Assembly: GCF_019399895.1 (NCBI RefSeq)
Contig: NC_091885.1
Location: 2,392,501 to 2,456,500 of the forward strand
From: Cardiocondyla obscurior
Lineage: Eukaryota; Arthropoda; Insecta; Hymenoptera; Formicidae
DNA: 64,000 bases
Direction: 5' to 3'
Position 1 is the first letter of the stretch; each line of letters starts with the position of its first letter. The position numbers were made by a program, and so were the translations under genes. Below the pieces are notes generated by a model. It was not told the DNA's origin. It worked only from the letters and a program-made list of their open reading frames with translations, and ran no database searches. Positions 12,507 to 26,000 of this stretch are shown here, one piece after another.

Positions 12507-15500
12507 CGCCCGGTGCACACGATGACTACAAAGGGTGGACAACGTGTTTGCGTATGCATACCTTGGAGGATTTGTTAGCTCTTTTTTCGCGGCATAACAT
12601 ACCCGCGGGTGTTATGACGGAATAGACGCGATGCTATGACACGGCAGTTTTCCCTCCCCTCCCTCCCCCGATCCGCCCTCCGATGGTTTTTGTTAACCCG
12701 TTTGCATCGGCAAGCAGAATACTCCGCGAACACGGCTCGGGTCATTGCAACGGAATATTCCAGCCACTCAAAGGTCGATGATGCAAATGTGTTACTTTGA
12801 TAACGGAATGGGTTAGCTTGTGTAAAAAGGCGCCGTTACAAAAAGAGACATTGAATAATTGTTTCTTTTTTTTTTCTTCCCCCCTTTCATCGAGCGCATA
12901 TTTTGTAAATGTAGTTGGAATTATTATATACGAAGAGATTTTTATTTTATGTTAAAAAAGAGTTTGTTCGATTCGATCACTCGCCTACCGAACGGCGAAC
13001 ATATTGCGGGAGAAAAAAAAAAAATGGAACAGATTTTTAGACAACAAAAAAGAACTGAAGCGAATAGCCGCCTTTAAAGAACAAAATCAATCAGAATCGC
13101 GCCAAATTGTCGGTGTGTTGTTCGTCGCTTTATTCGAACGACGTCACGTCGGTGTATTATATCGATCCGCGTTACTCCGATTAAATGACATCACATTGAG
13201 GCGCGCGTGTGCAGTCATTATGGCGCATCGGTCTTCATTTACTATTCTTTCCTGTTTTTCATTTTTTTTTTTTTTTTTTTCCCGCTTGCATCTCTGTCAA
13301 AGAGCACAACAGCTCAGCGTTCAAACGCGACGTTTTACAAAGCTCGTTCCCTCCGGTAAAGACTCGCGACGGTCGTTACCAAAAAGGTAACACGCGCGCA
13401 GCTCGCCATGTAAACGCGCAACGCCGACGGAGTAATGACGATTTAATGACATGCTCGGCCGACGTAATGATTTCGACGCGTACACGTCCGGTTGTCCACG
13501 GCCATATGGACGTTGATCACGGCTCCAAAGCGGTTCTTCGGCCGCGGGTCCCGCCAAACGCGCTAAAATTATAAAATTATGAAGCGCGCGCGCGCACGAC
13601 GGCGCAGCGCTGATTATTTTATCATGACTCTGCATATAAGCCGCGTCCAATAATACCTCGCCACCGCGATATTATCCGAACGAAAGATCGTTTGCAGTCC
13701 TACTCCGCCGCGATTTAATAAACGGCCGTAAACAGACGGGTGCGCTTATCAGCGGATTGAGGCCGCAACAGCCTCGTCGCATCAATCTGGACCGAAATGA
13801 ACGCACGAGGGCTCTTCCAGAACGCCGTTCGCGCGTCATCGCTATCGGTTGTCTCCCTCCATTAAGATCACTTCTTTTTCTTTTCTTTTTCTTTCTTTTT
13901 CCTTCGGACGCGCGACCCGTGGATGCCGCTAACGGGACGCGCGCGACGCACGAAATATCCCGCGAGTTTCATACGCTCGTAAGTTTGATAAAGCCCCGAC
14001 GCCTGGAAAGATATTGCAACACCCACGTAACGAAATTGATTGCGATTCTTTGTCCGCGGACAACTCGCTTGAGGAACTTCGTATTCCAGAAACGACTCCC
14101 GGCTGAGTTCCGAGGAAAATAAAGAAGAGAGAGGACGAAGAAAAAAGAAAAAAAAAAAAAAGTTAAATGCAGTGGATCAGAAGCTCCTTAGTGCAAATAC
14201 ATTATTTACATGCGGCAGAAATTTATTATCCAGTACTCGCACGCGTAGCGAGAAGCAAAGGAGCATCAAACGTGCAAAAATTATTAACCGTACGGAATAA
14301 ATAATTCCGCTTCGAGCTCGGAGTGTAAAGTCTAAGGATTTAAAATCGATAAGAGAAAAAGGTAAGCGGGGAGGCGCGACGGGGAGACGTTGGAGGCCGC
14401 TAAGTCGCGACGCCGCGCAACGCGTCGTCAATTTGCATAGGCTAATGAATATGTTAAATCAATTTCACAAAACGAGCGGAGTCCACGCAGGGTAAATGGG
14501 CACCGGTCGGTCGCGCGACCGCGGAACAAGGCGGAGGAGGCTTGTTATTATTGTAATTGCTGCGCGTGTAAAACCGCGTGTGGAAAATAAGCCTAATGTG
14601 ACGTGTGCGGGCGGCGGTATGCGCGACGTATCGCACGCATGCTCGTGCGTGCGAGCGCGTTCCCGCGGAATAGAGAACGAGCCGATAGAACCGCTTCTAT
14701 TAAGACGACCTGACTGTGTTAAAATTTGCCGCATTTAAAATCTGTTCCACTCTCCTATCAACAGCTCTCGTAAAACTTGCTGACGCCTTTAGTTTTTTTT
14801 TTTTTCTTTTTAAGTAATCTTTATTTCTCTCGGTAATTGCGCCACTAGCTCGTTAGGAGAACAAATGATACGCGTCCCCCGAAAGATGGAATAGCAAAAG
14901 CGAACGAGAAAGGCACACGGTCGAAAGAGGGACCGAAGGATGATAACAGCAAGGGACGGAGAGAGGGCTGGCTCGGTGTGCGGTATGCAAAATCTCTCAT
15001 TCGTTTAACGAGGGAAGCGAATCTCGAAGACGATTCCCGAGGCCTTTTTCGCGTGCGGCGGAGGAGGCGTTCTTCGTGTGCGTCCATATGTCGAGTGGCC
15101 GCGGCAGGAAGGCGAAAGTACGGCGAGAAAGAGCGAAGCAAGAAAAGAGAAAAACGGAGATAGATGTAAGTATAGAAGAGCACTCGGAAAGCAGAGGCGA
15201 GTCGGAAGACTGGCGAGCAGGAGGCGCGCCCCTTCCCGCCGATCTCTTTCTCGCCCTGCAGCTGCCTCGAAAAAGTTCTCCGGGCGAACCCTGAAAAACT
15301 GCTCTGCCTAACGAACCATCGACCATTCCCATTTAACCAGGAACGCCACTTACGTTCGCGCGAGGCAATGCGACGCGACACAACGCCAACTCGTTTCTCG
15401 TCGCTTCCTCGTCTCTCTGTTGCATATGCAGATTCGTTTGCGCTCGCTGTATTCTCGAGTGTCGAATTATTGCTATCAAGAATATGTTTTTTCCTTATTT

Positions 15501-18500
15501 TTTTTTTTTTTTACAGAGAATATTCTAAATCACGTGTACTTTAAAAGTGCATTTATCAGGTTCAGGTTACGTTTACGTGGAGCATACTGTACGAGTCGAG
15601 CCGCGTACCAAGACGAAAGGAGGCTGAGATATCGTTAAGGCCTCAAACAATTTTACGCCGACGACGTTGAGCCACGTGGACCGTTTATATGGAACGGATT
15701 AAGCCGAGGCCTCGCTACCGCGCTAAACTTATGCAATCCCTTATCACAGCCGGTTGGATCCTCATCGTAAATACGGTTGCAACAGCTTATAATCCGAAAA
15801 CACATAGTCGACAGAGCGGCGCTCCGACTCTGGCCCCCCCTTCCTTCCTCCACTTCTTGTGCCCTGTTCGTTCCCGCTATGCAAATACCGACCAAGTAAT
15901 GGGTACTCGTCGCTCCAATAAACATGCTCATCCGCCTTTCCAGACGAGAGAGAAAGAGAAAGAAAGAGAGAGAAAGCAAGCGAGAAATCAAGTGCCCGAA
16001 GAGAAAAACTAAAGGCGAAATTATCAGTGTTATTGGCGAGATCGGGAGTTCACCGACGATCCCGAAGCCGTGTGCAAATGAGTCAAACCATCGAGTTACT
16101 CACGATAAATTGCGCCCAACGTGATATTCCCGCGTGAATTCTCGCGTTATCATTAATATATAGAGACTCGCCGGAGCGCGTGGTTTTTCTGATCCGCGGG
16201 GACACTCGTTGGCGACGGAGAGAACCGGTTTGCTTAACGTAATCGCGCGAGTAAATGACGATTTGGGGCTTGGAAATGCACGTCGGAAGGGAATTCGCTG
16301 TTGCCCCGCGTTAATCAGGCGCAAAGCGCGCGAGGCAGATTTTACGACATAATCGTCCGTTAAAGAGAAACTCGAAAGCAGAAGTCGCGCTCGAGTGAAT
16401 AATTTTCATTCGACGATCCGCGCAGCGAGCGCATTTATTTCCTTCGCTTTACGGGTAAGTATAAAAGAGCTGGGGCGTACTCGGGGATCCAGAGGAATAA
16501 AGTAAATAACCGATTTTCTATCGCGCGCTCTCGGCTATCGTGTAACCGATAAACCGTATCGATATCCGATAAACAGCGATTAAAGTGCGCGAGTTGTTTC
16601 TCGTCATGGGACTTCCGTTTTTTCAAAATTTGATATGAATTTACGATAGCGCGCCGATGACCACGATACGACGGATCTCGAGCGGCGACCGAGCTAATAA
16701 AAATTCGTCAATGACTTCGATTACCCGTTGTTTCATTAAAGCACAAAATAAGGCCTATTTGTAATTCGGATAGCGGCGAGCGATATCGATCAACCTGTTG
16801 CGCGAGAATCAGATTTTCCTAAATACTTAAAGAGAACAAGGCGCCTCACGACTTGCTTGTTTCCGGTCCAGACATCCCGTCCGGCCATCCGACGCAATTT
16901 GCTTCGTCGAATAAAAATTGGCGCAAAGTTATTTCTTTTAAAATATTAAAGATTAGGTATCGCGGAACGCGTTAAAAATATATATGAATAAATTAGAGCA
17001 GAAGATTAAAAGGCAACTTGAACTTTGACATCGCAAATTTTCGCAAAATAAAGTATATTTTATCGTGAATATAAAACGTTGTATTAATTGCAGCGCCGAC
17101 GTTACTGTTCCAGTTCAGACGCGAAACGATCTTATAAATCGAGCGGCGATAAATAGCTCTTGTCCGCTCGGTGGCACGCGTGCATCTCAGGAAATAAAAC
17201 ACCTGTCTCGTCCCCCCGAGGAGTTATAAACGTTTACAGCGCCACATAAACCTTAATTAATTCTCGATTAGCGTAGTGGAATTATGCGTCCATCCACCTC
17301 TCTCGAAGCGAACGATCGCGCGCCGCGATAATGAGAGACATTCTTGCAATTGTAAAGGGACGAAGGGAGAGAAGAGAGGAGGAAAAAAAAAAAGGGAATG
17401 AAAAATGTCGTGAAAATATGCGCGTGTAACGATGGGCACAGGCCGATGCGTGGTCGGGAATGCAGAGACGTAAGCCGCGTTACGCGTTATTTATAACGCA
17501 CCAAAGGCGCGGAGATAACGTCGTGCCTCGCCCTCTCGCTTTCGCTCGTCGATCTCCGCGCTTTATCCGGCCGCTCATCGGCCGCGTGCGGAATAGGCTA
17601 ATCGTATCGCGAGTTCGTTAGCCCATTTTCGAATTTTACGAGGTCACTGGCGCTCGTTCCACCCGCTCGACAGGGCGACGCCGCAGGTAGTATTCCCCTC
17701 GTTCCCCCCCTAACCCCTTTTCGTCGAGCTCTTTCTCTCTTTCCGTTACTCTCCGTGCTATCGAGATCTTTATTATCGAGCACGCATTATCCCCTAACGC
17801 GGTTATAAACATAAAACTTCGTCGTCCCTCTAATTAAAGATTCATCGGGGTAATTGAGCCGCGGCTTTATTACCGGCTACAGTGTAGAGAGCGGCGTTCG
17901 CCATTTGTCACCTCTTGTCGTTCTTATGCGCAACGAGCGCGAAAAAAAAAATGTAAAAAAAAAGAAAAAGAAAAAGAAGAGCCGAAGAGAGAAGTTTGGC
18001 GCGAAATCGGCACGACGTAGCGACCGAGCACGAAAACGTAGCCTCGATGAAATTTAAAAAAAGAAAAAAAAAAAGGATACAAGGAAGGACGCGAGTCGAA
18101 AAGTTTAGAATACGACGAGGTTCCTTACGGCTGAGGTAGCGTTTAAAAAGAGTTTAGTGAAAGTCGCAAACACCTGCTCACCGGAAGTGTCGTTCTGGGG
18201 TCTCACGCGTCGCATGTGTTTAAGGTTTTTGTCGAGCGACGACGAAACTCGTGAACAAGTCGATCCGAACAGCTATTGGCCTTTTTTTTTTTTTCTTTTT
18301 TCTTCCTCTTTTACGTAAACGCTAAGCAACGTTTCTCGCAGCGTTGTAAATAAGTGTTACTTTTAACCAACATTTTTCACCGCGTTATGCGTTAGTAAAT
18401 TATCACGGACATTATTTCCAAGAAAATGCAAATAAGATAGCGTTTTAAATAACATTAATTATCAAAATCTGTTGATCTCTCGTTAATCCGTGCCAGTTTT

Positions 18501-20000
18501 TGCGATGGCGTTCGGGTGTCGAACAGGTTTACACTCTCGGTAGAACCGTCACGCGATAATAACAGGTCGTTCATCCGCGGAATGACAAAAAGTGGTACGG
18601 TGGGGTGCCTACGCGCGGGAAAGAGATGCCGCGCGTCGTTTGTTAAAGATTAGAACGTTTCCGGCGCGCCCTTAGGACTTCTTGCCGGCAGGTAAAGGCG
18701 GCGGCCGCCCGTAATAATTGTAGATTAGCCACGCGTTCTCTCGCGATGAGAGACGGCGAGCTTTTAAACGACGTTTTGATAGATGCTAATGCAACACTTT
18801 TGCTCCTTAGGCAAAGACGCAAGAAAGAAAAAAACAGTCTTAAAGAGGAAAAAGCAGAGAAAATCTCGCGCAGCAAACTTCAACGCGCCGTTGACCCTCG
18901 AGAATCGTTAGTAATTATAAAGTGAACGGCTTCCCGAAAATACACGAAGAGCCGCCTGCAACCGGAGCCTTTTGTCGAAAAATCTAAGACGTCTCCACGC
19001 CATAAGGGCCGCGCGGCGTATTTTCCCTTCTGCGCTCGGGGAAAAATGTAATCGGAGAGCCTCGACTTCGGGTTCCATGGGACGGGGTGCGCACACACCG
19101 ATGAAAAAACCACGTGGGCCCCCCGTGGGGTAAAAGTCTTTCTCTAACGCGATCGTTTGCGCGCCATGTGTTTCGAGGCCACCGTGCCCCTGCCACGGAA
19201 GGAGACGCCGACGTTTTCCAACGGAGAGCAACGTGTGCGCGACTTTTTGAAAAAGTCCCCGGGAGGAGACCGCCTTCGTTGTCCCCGGAAGAGCTTAGAT
19301 TTCACGCTCGTAACGACCGCGAGTGAGCGGCTATAAAAACGACATAAAGATCAGCTATTTTGACAATCTACGAGTAAAGGCGAGGATGCGCGCCGTCGTC
19401 CCGTTTTCCCCTTAGCGCTACAACGATAAACTTTACGACGTCTCGTTTCTCCGTGACGTAAGTCCCGAGTGTCGCTCTTGAGCGTACCTTTTTTTTTTTT
19501 TTCTTTTCTTCCTATCACCTCCGTCGCCAATGAAAGCAACATTTCCGCGTGAAATCGATCGGAACTGATTTCGGAGTTTTTATGGAGATTCGATTTTTTG
19601 CGGCGCCGCGATCGGACGAAAGGGTTATTGAAATTAATTCTAACGTCCTATTATTTTATTCTATTATTTTAATTATTCCGCCGTTGAAAAATAAGTCGAC
19701 GCTTTTATCGAAGGCTGCGCCTTTTAAGAAATTAAAATCGAAAGATACCACGTAACCGGCAGCGACACGTACTACTGACTGATAAATAAAAAAAAAAGAA
19801 AAAAAAAAATACAACGTGCGTAGTCACGGTGTATTCGTGACACGTGTCGATTCGTGGCGCGCGAATTCGTAGCGTGCCGCGATATCCGGATAAACGTCGG
19901 CCGGTATTTACGGCACGGAGTTCGCGGTGCCGGCGCCGGCCGAAAAAAAAAGTTGGCGGTGCCAGTCCCGGGGGCTGAACGCGAAAATTCACGCTCGGCG

Positions 20001-23000
20001 GAGCGCCGTGGTAACGACGACAAGGACGTGGCGAACGGAGGAGGACGCGAGAGAGGACCCGACTATCGGGTCAGCGCGACCGATGGGGTGCAGAATGCAA
20101 GTCACGCCGGGTAATTGCACCACGCGACCATTACCTCGCGTGCGGGCCGCCTCGGTAGGTGAAGGCTAGTCGTCGGTAGCAGCTCGCGCGCCTACGAGCC
20201 GACGATGCACACACCGCCGAGAGAAGGCTGACCGGTATCTCGCGTTTGTTTTATCGCCGGCGCCATTTTTTTTCCTTACTTCTTTGTTTTATTATAAAAA
20301 AAAGATTTTTTTTTTATATTTTATTTACCGCGATGATGCACAAAGCGGAAAATCGTAACTCACGCGGCGAAACCTCGCGCGCGGTTCTTTTCTTCTTTTT
20401 TTTTTCTTTCTTTTTTTTTTTTTATTCTCATCGGAAAATCGCCGCCGTCGGCGTTCAACCGATGTTTTTCGAATGACGCGAGCCGCGCCTTACGATCAGT
20501 GCTCCGTCTGTCCGTTTCATCGAGCGCGGGCTGCTTCCAAGAAATCTCGCGATAATTTGCTGAAGCGTCACGCGAAATTAACATCCGGACCGTGAATGGG
20601 ATACGGGGATCTTCCCGCCTCGTTCGCAGGCGCGATTAATCGTCGATCGACGACACGTGCATCTGATTTACCGGGCAACAGCTAAGGCGATGCGCGTAAA
20701 GATGGAGAGCTGACGTTTGTGTGCATAAGAGCGATACTATTTGCGAACATGTTCGATAAGAACGGTCGCGCGCTCGAGCGTAAACCGGAAGCAACCATCT
20801 AAGATCCTGCGGGCTCGTCTCGTGTAAATATTATGCTCAAACAGTCCGAAACATTAAACATCTTGCCGATAGCGCAGGACGGCGTGTTTGTATACCGGGT
20901 TACTCCCCTCGGCCTCGATCTCTACGCATCCACCGTATCGATCCGCGCGGTACCTATTTCACGTGCTCGAAAAAAAAATGCGGGGATCCGTTTAACGAAT
21001 GTTGCAGAAACTCGGCATACCTGCCTCGGAGAAGAAACTTGAGCGAATCGATTTAAAACGGCGGAAGAGATCCCTCGACGGCGAGCTCAGCCACCATTTC
21101 GTGGGGCTGATTTTGCAAAGAAAGCAGCTGACTAGAGACTCTTTGCTCTCCCTCTTACAGGACCAAGGAAGATTAGCTTCTCAGGGATTCTCAACTCGAT
21201 AAATTCAGTTAAGCCTATCTCTCTGTTTTTCACTTTCTTTCGATAGACTCCGGTAAAAATATTAAAAAAAAAAATTGTCAAGTATTAATATTAATATATT
21301 AATTAAATTAAATTTAATCGATCGTTAATAATTTATTTTTCGTATTTGAGAAGATTCAAAGAGTTTGTGCTTTCAAAATTTTAGATAAATCCGCGATATG
21401 ATATTTGAACTTCTTTATTTCTTGTAAAAGATGTAGATTTAATAAAGTAAAGCATTGAACGAATGACAGTCACTGAAACGACGACGTAGCGAGATTGCCC
21501 TTTGCTACAGCTTGCATCATTCGACGGATTTTCGTTGCACTCGAGGCTGCGTAAAGGCAAACCGTGGAACGGGCGATGCTTTCCGATCTGACAATCGTTC
21601 GCAGCCGATGTGCTTCCGAGAAATCAACGAGCGAAATTAACCTACCGACCGACAGATAAATCGTCTTTGAAGGCGACCATATCTTCGCCGTTTCTAGCGC
21701 GAGCGAAACTAGATCGCGTTGAGGCAGTTCGACGAAACGACAGGCGACGGTTCTACGACCGGACAAATTGGTCTCGGCTACTGTGCAATTTTCCACAGAG
21801 TCGCTCGTCATTCGGGAATTCCGTTGAAATCGAAATCAAAGGGTAGAGACGTTCTCATCCGCGTAGCAAACTGACGTGGTATAAATAATTAATCCGAAAC
21901 TTGCGATCACGAAAATTTCTCGCCGCGTGCGGGGTTAATAATTGCCAAAAAGTGGTACCGGGGCGTCGCACGCCTTTCGACCTTCGTACATCAAGCTGTT
22001 CCATATATGCGATCCACGTGTGTCCCTAGGGACGTCATAGGGCGACCGGCATTGAGCGATGCGAGAGGCCGGGGAGGGGTTCAACCAACCTTCGTATCGC
22101 GCGCCGAATTAAGCCCGCATTATTATATCGATAATGAAATTTGACGATATTGTGCATTTTACAGGCGACCGCTCGGTTTGCCCCCTGCTACGCGCCCTGT
22201 CCCCCTTCGCTTTGTCGGCCATTGTCAAAAATCAAGACCGCGGCGACCACCCGCCACAGGCGCTTCGCGTTATTGTGGTGCGCGGTTCCGTGGGTAGGTT
22301 AGCCTATATCTGCCGGCCAGGAACGGTGGAAGGACATTTAATCCCGGACACGGGGGCGCACATGCGTGAAATCTCTCGCTTGTTACGCGTTTTGTTAATC
22401 TCACCGAGTGTGTTTATACCTCACGCTTGATCTCTCCGCCGTCGACGCTAAACGCCAGCTCGCTTATCTCCGCACGAATTTCTGCCGTAATAATTATATA
22501 TTTATCCCGCGTAATCCTTTTCTAATCGCGTCACGTCCCTCATTAATTTTTCTTTCGCCCCTTCGTTTATCCTACTTCGCGCAATAAAAAGCCCAGATCG
22601 CAAAAAGGAAATGAAGAACGGAATTCTCGATACCCCGAACTGGCGAGAAAAATTAATTGGCTTCTTTACGACAATACGTACCGAGAAAGTCATGTGGTAG
22701 GATACGCGCGGCGACACTGACCGATTTGTTTGTTGGCCTACGCGAAGCGGATCTGCTTCCGCGAAGTGAACTGCCCTACCGCGGGGTATAAAAGTGGAAA
22801 TTCCAGCAGCCGCGGGTTTGTTTGCGAAGCCGGCCCAGGGCTCGTGGAAACGGTTCTTCCACGAGCGCGATCGTTAGGATCCCTTTTATTATTCGGATCG
22901 GAATTAAACGACGCCGGAGTGAACGAGCCTCGTTTTCGCGGTGTGCTTTGTGATCGGGAAAGATACTAGGGCCCCGTCGTGTGTGGCCCGCTCGTTCGCG

Positions 23001-26000
23001 GCTCTTTATTGGGTTTACACGGTAATACGGTACGCAAAGAAAAATATATCGTCCACGATACACCCTCCCAGCCACGAAGTCACACGATCGCTTCGAACGT
23101 GCCAGCGGAGCAGCTCGTATATCTACGTAAGGTGACCGTAACTTAAAACATTCTTTTTCCAATCGATCACTCGGGAGGAGAAAAAAAAAAAGAAAAAAAA
23201 AAGAAAACAAGTGTATTAATTAAAGCATCGATACTGCGTAATAAGAAAAAAAATTAACACGTTATTTCGTCTTAAATCACGCGATTCTACTTGCTGCATA
23301 AATATCACGACGATTGGACAGCCCCGGGAAATCGGAGTCGGAGAAATTAAGAAAGTCGAAAGAAAACTGCTCGCCTCTATTAATAAGTTTTCTCCGCTCG
23401 TCATCTTTTAATAATCGCGCTGATGTACGGGGCTATTTAACGGACGTGTATTAATCCGAGAGCGGTAATGCGTACGCGAAACGCGAGTCCCAGGTAACGT
23501 CCTGCAGTTTTCTTCGCGCTGATTGGGATGCAGCGCGCGGTACATCACCGTGCCACGTTTACGCATTGCTCCCCTTACCAAATAACCCGTCTTCAAGCGA
23601 CGCATTGTAACGTTAAGGCCGAGATTACACGTTGCCGTATTACGCGAACGAGCTGGAATTACGAGGCAGGATCTAGACCCGTTTCCGAGATTGGCGGGGG
23701 CAGCCGCGAAGCGACCGGTGCTCGGTTCCGAGCGGTATCGCCGACGTCTTTCATCATTTCGCGAAGATGATACGCGGAGCATGCGAAATAGGAATAAAAA
23801 GGAAAAAGCACGACATATATACGGCGGGAGGAAGTTACGGTACGCGAGGCTTGGGAAATTGTCGTCGGTATGCGATTGTTGAAACCGCCGTGAGCGTAAC
23901 ATCGTGGAAGTCAGCGCGGCGTGTGTCTTCGAGCGGAGCGACATTATTCTCCATTATGGCGCGCAGCTCGGGAACAATATGCGTGGAAAAAAAAAAAAAA
24001 GAAAAAAGTTTTACGCGTTAATAACTGAATCGCGTACGAATCGCACGGAGCTAAGTATATTCGAGCGCCGAGCATTGAATTAAAAATGCAATTAATCCGA
24101 CGCCTCGGCGTGGCCGCAACTTTTTTTATTTCTCGAGGTAGCGCAAGTTCGAGTGGAACGAGCGATGCAAAAACGTTGAAGAATATTTTCTCGACGGTCG
24201 CGCGATATAGAAATAATTAATGTACACGGTAAGCGAAGACCGGGGGCAAGAATTTATTGGCTCCGCGACTTGTCGATGAAATTTTCCGAATCGACGAGCG
24301 GCATTTGCGGCGGCGCGTACGTGATTCGAGTACATTAAAATGATTCCCGGCCCGGCCGAGCGGTCTCTCTCTCCGCGGGGGGAATGTCTCTCGTGCCGAA
24401 AAAGGCACCTGCAAGGAATCGGTCTACATTATGAAGACATCGGGGAAGACATGTCGTGCCTCGGAGACCCCTTCGACCATTATATCTGATCGGATAATTA
24501 ACTGTAATACAGTTTCGTATCTGCGGCTTGATTAAGATTAACATCTCCGAGTGATACGCCGAGATGCGATCGTCGTTTCTCTCAATCGTACGTGTAGAAA
24601 GAAAAAAAAAGGGAAAGTGATGTCGTTCTTAATCTTCGTTAGGCTCGATTTTCTGGCACGACGTTGGATATCACGCGATAATTCACGGCGCGTATCGGCA
24701 TAGACGTACAAAGTAACGAGGACATAACGCGCGGAGTATCGGCGATAAACGTTACGTTTCAAAACGGTTACGGATATCGTTACCTTAAAATTCCGTCAGC
24801 CGGCGCATACGTTGATGAAGCCGAAGATAATTGGTCGGAGTAAGTAAGAACGAAATGACATTATGACGGTGCGTTACTGCGAAAGGTGTAGTGTGTAAAT
24901 TTCTTCGATATCTCTCTTGACTCCCCGCGGCGCGGCACGTGGATATTGTTTTTAAAAACACCATTAACGAGGATGACTGTCAATCGCCTCGAGCACCGAT
25001 GCAGCTCGCTCGGGTAATCACATTACGCGGCGCACAGCCCCGTACGCTCGGCTGAGCACAATGGCGAGTGTTTTTGTAGTGCGCTCACGGCAGCCATTGT
25101 TACATTATTATTCGTATCCTGCGCGCCGAGGGCGCAGGGCGGCGGGTAACTACGCCGGGATCCGCTGAATCAAACCGACCTGCACCCTTCGCGAGAGCGC
25201 GGAGGGAAAGCCCGGGCCCTCAACGCGAGCCGTGTGTACGCTCGAGGTGTTACCGTCGACGTCGGCGGGACGACGGTGGCAGGGAGGGGCCCCTCATTCC
25301 TTCCTACGGGCCCGTGTAAACCAAAGCGGAACGACCCTCGAGCGGGCCGAACGTACGAGTGCAACAATGAAGACATCGTGAAAAAAATGTTTGTCGGTGG
25401 CAACCGACTTTTCGTGCGAAAGCGTATCGGCGACAGCTGCGACACGAGCTGTCTTGGGCGACGGCGGGACCGTCCAGGCGAGACTTCTTCTTCAATTACA
25501 CGCGGCGGCACTCCGATCGGCGCGAATGAAACGACGAGAGGGGAAAGAACGCGGAGTTAATAATCACCCGACCGCCGCCGTCTTTCTCTCGCGAGACGAA
25601 AATTAAAACTCTCCTGCACGCGTCGTCGCACATCACCTCCCGTTCCCGTCTCCCGCGCATACGCTTACTCCCCGCGAAATCCCCAATGAATTTCTATGAA
25701 ACATAATATCGCCGATGACCCCGAGACACGCGCGCGACGCGACGTGCAGACGACGGCCGAGGTCGCGCTCTGTCACGCGGACCCGTCGTTTTATGCGAGC
25801 GCGGGGTTGACGATCGCATCAGTCACCCATCTGGCGCTACCCTGGTCCATCCATGCGTGCCGGTTTTACACCGCACCCTGTTATGCATTTGACTATCGAC
25901 AATGCGCGCAACACGCCGAGATGGCTCGGAGGGTGCCACGAATGGAGCGAGGGGGAGCCTCGAACTAAAGAAGGCGAGAAAAGAGAGCAAACATGACGGG

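Larger units (their letters stand above)
9501..20000. other. Non-coding DNA, probably the large hth intron: no confident gene
   Basis: Content: a GA repeat at 9526-9549, an unusually long 248-codon minus-strand ORF at 9522-10268 with no recognisable domain, a GC-rich segment around 10120-10450, a C12 run at 10836-10847, a 27-base T run at 12480-12506, a 9-bp inverted repeat at 12325-12349, a GC dinucleotide run at 13584-13595, a 9-bp hairpin at 14631-14654, and POU octamers at 12781, 14431, 15879 and 18426. The block at 11390-11640 is A/T-rich, non-repetitive and ORF-poor, and is a candidate conserved non-coding element. Confidence 0.6.

Noticed and set aside
14845..15381. 178-codon minus-strand ORF and overlapping plus-strand ORFs
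   Set aside because: Long frames are open on both strands at once in CpG/purine-rich DNA; Arg/Ser/Phe-rich, no motif.
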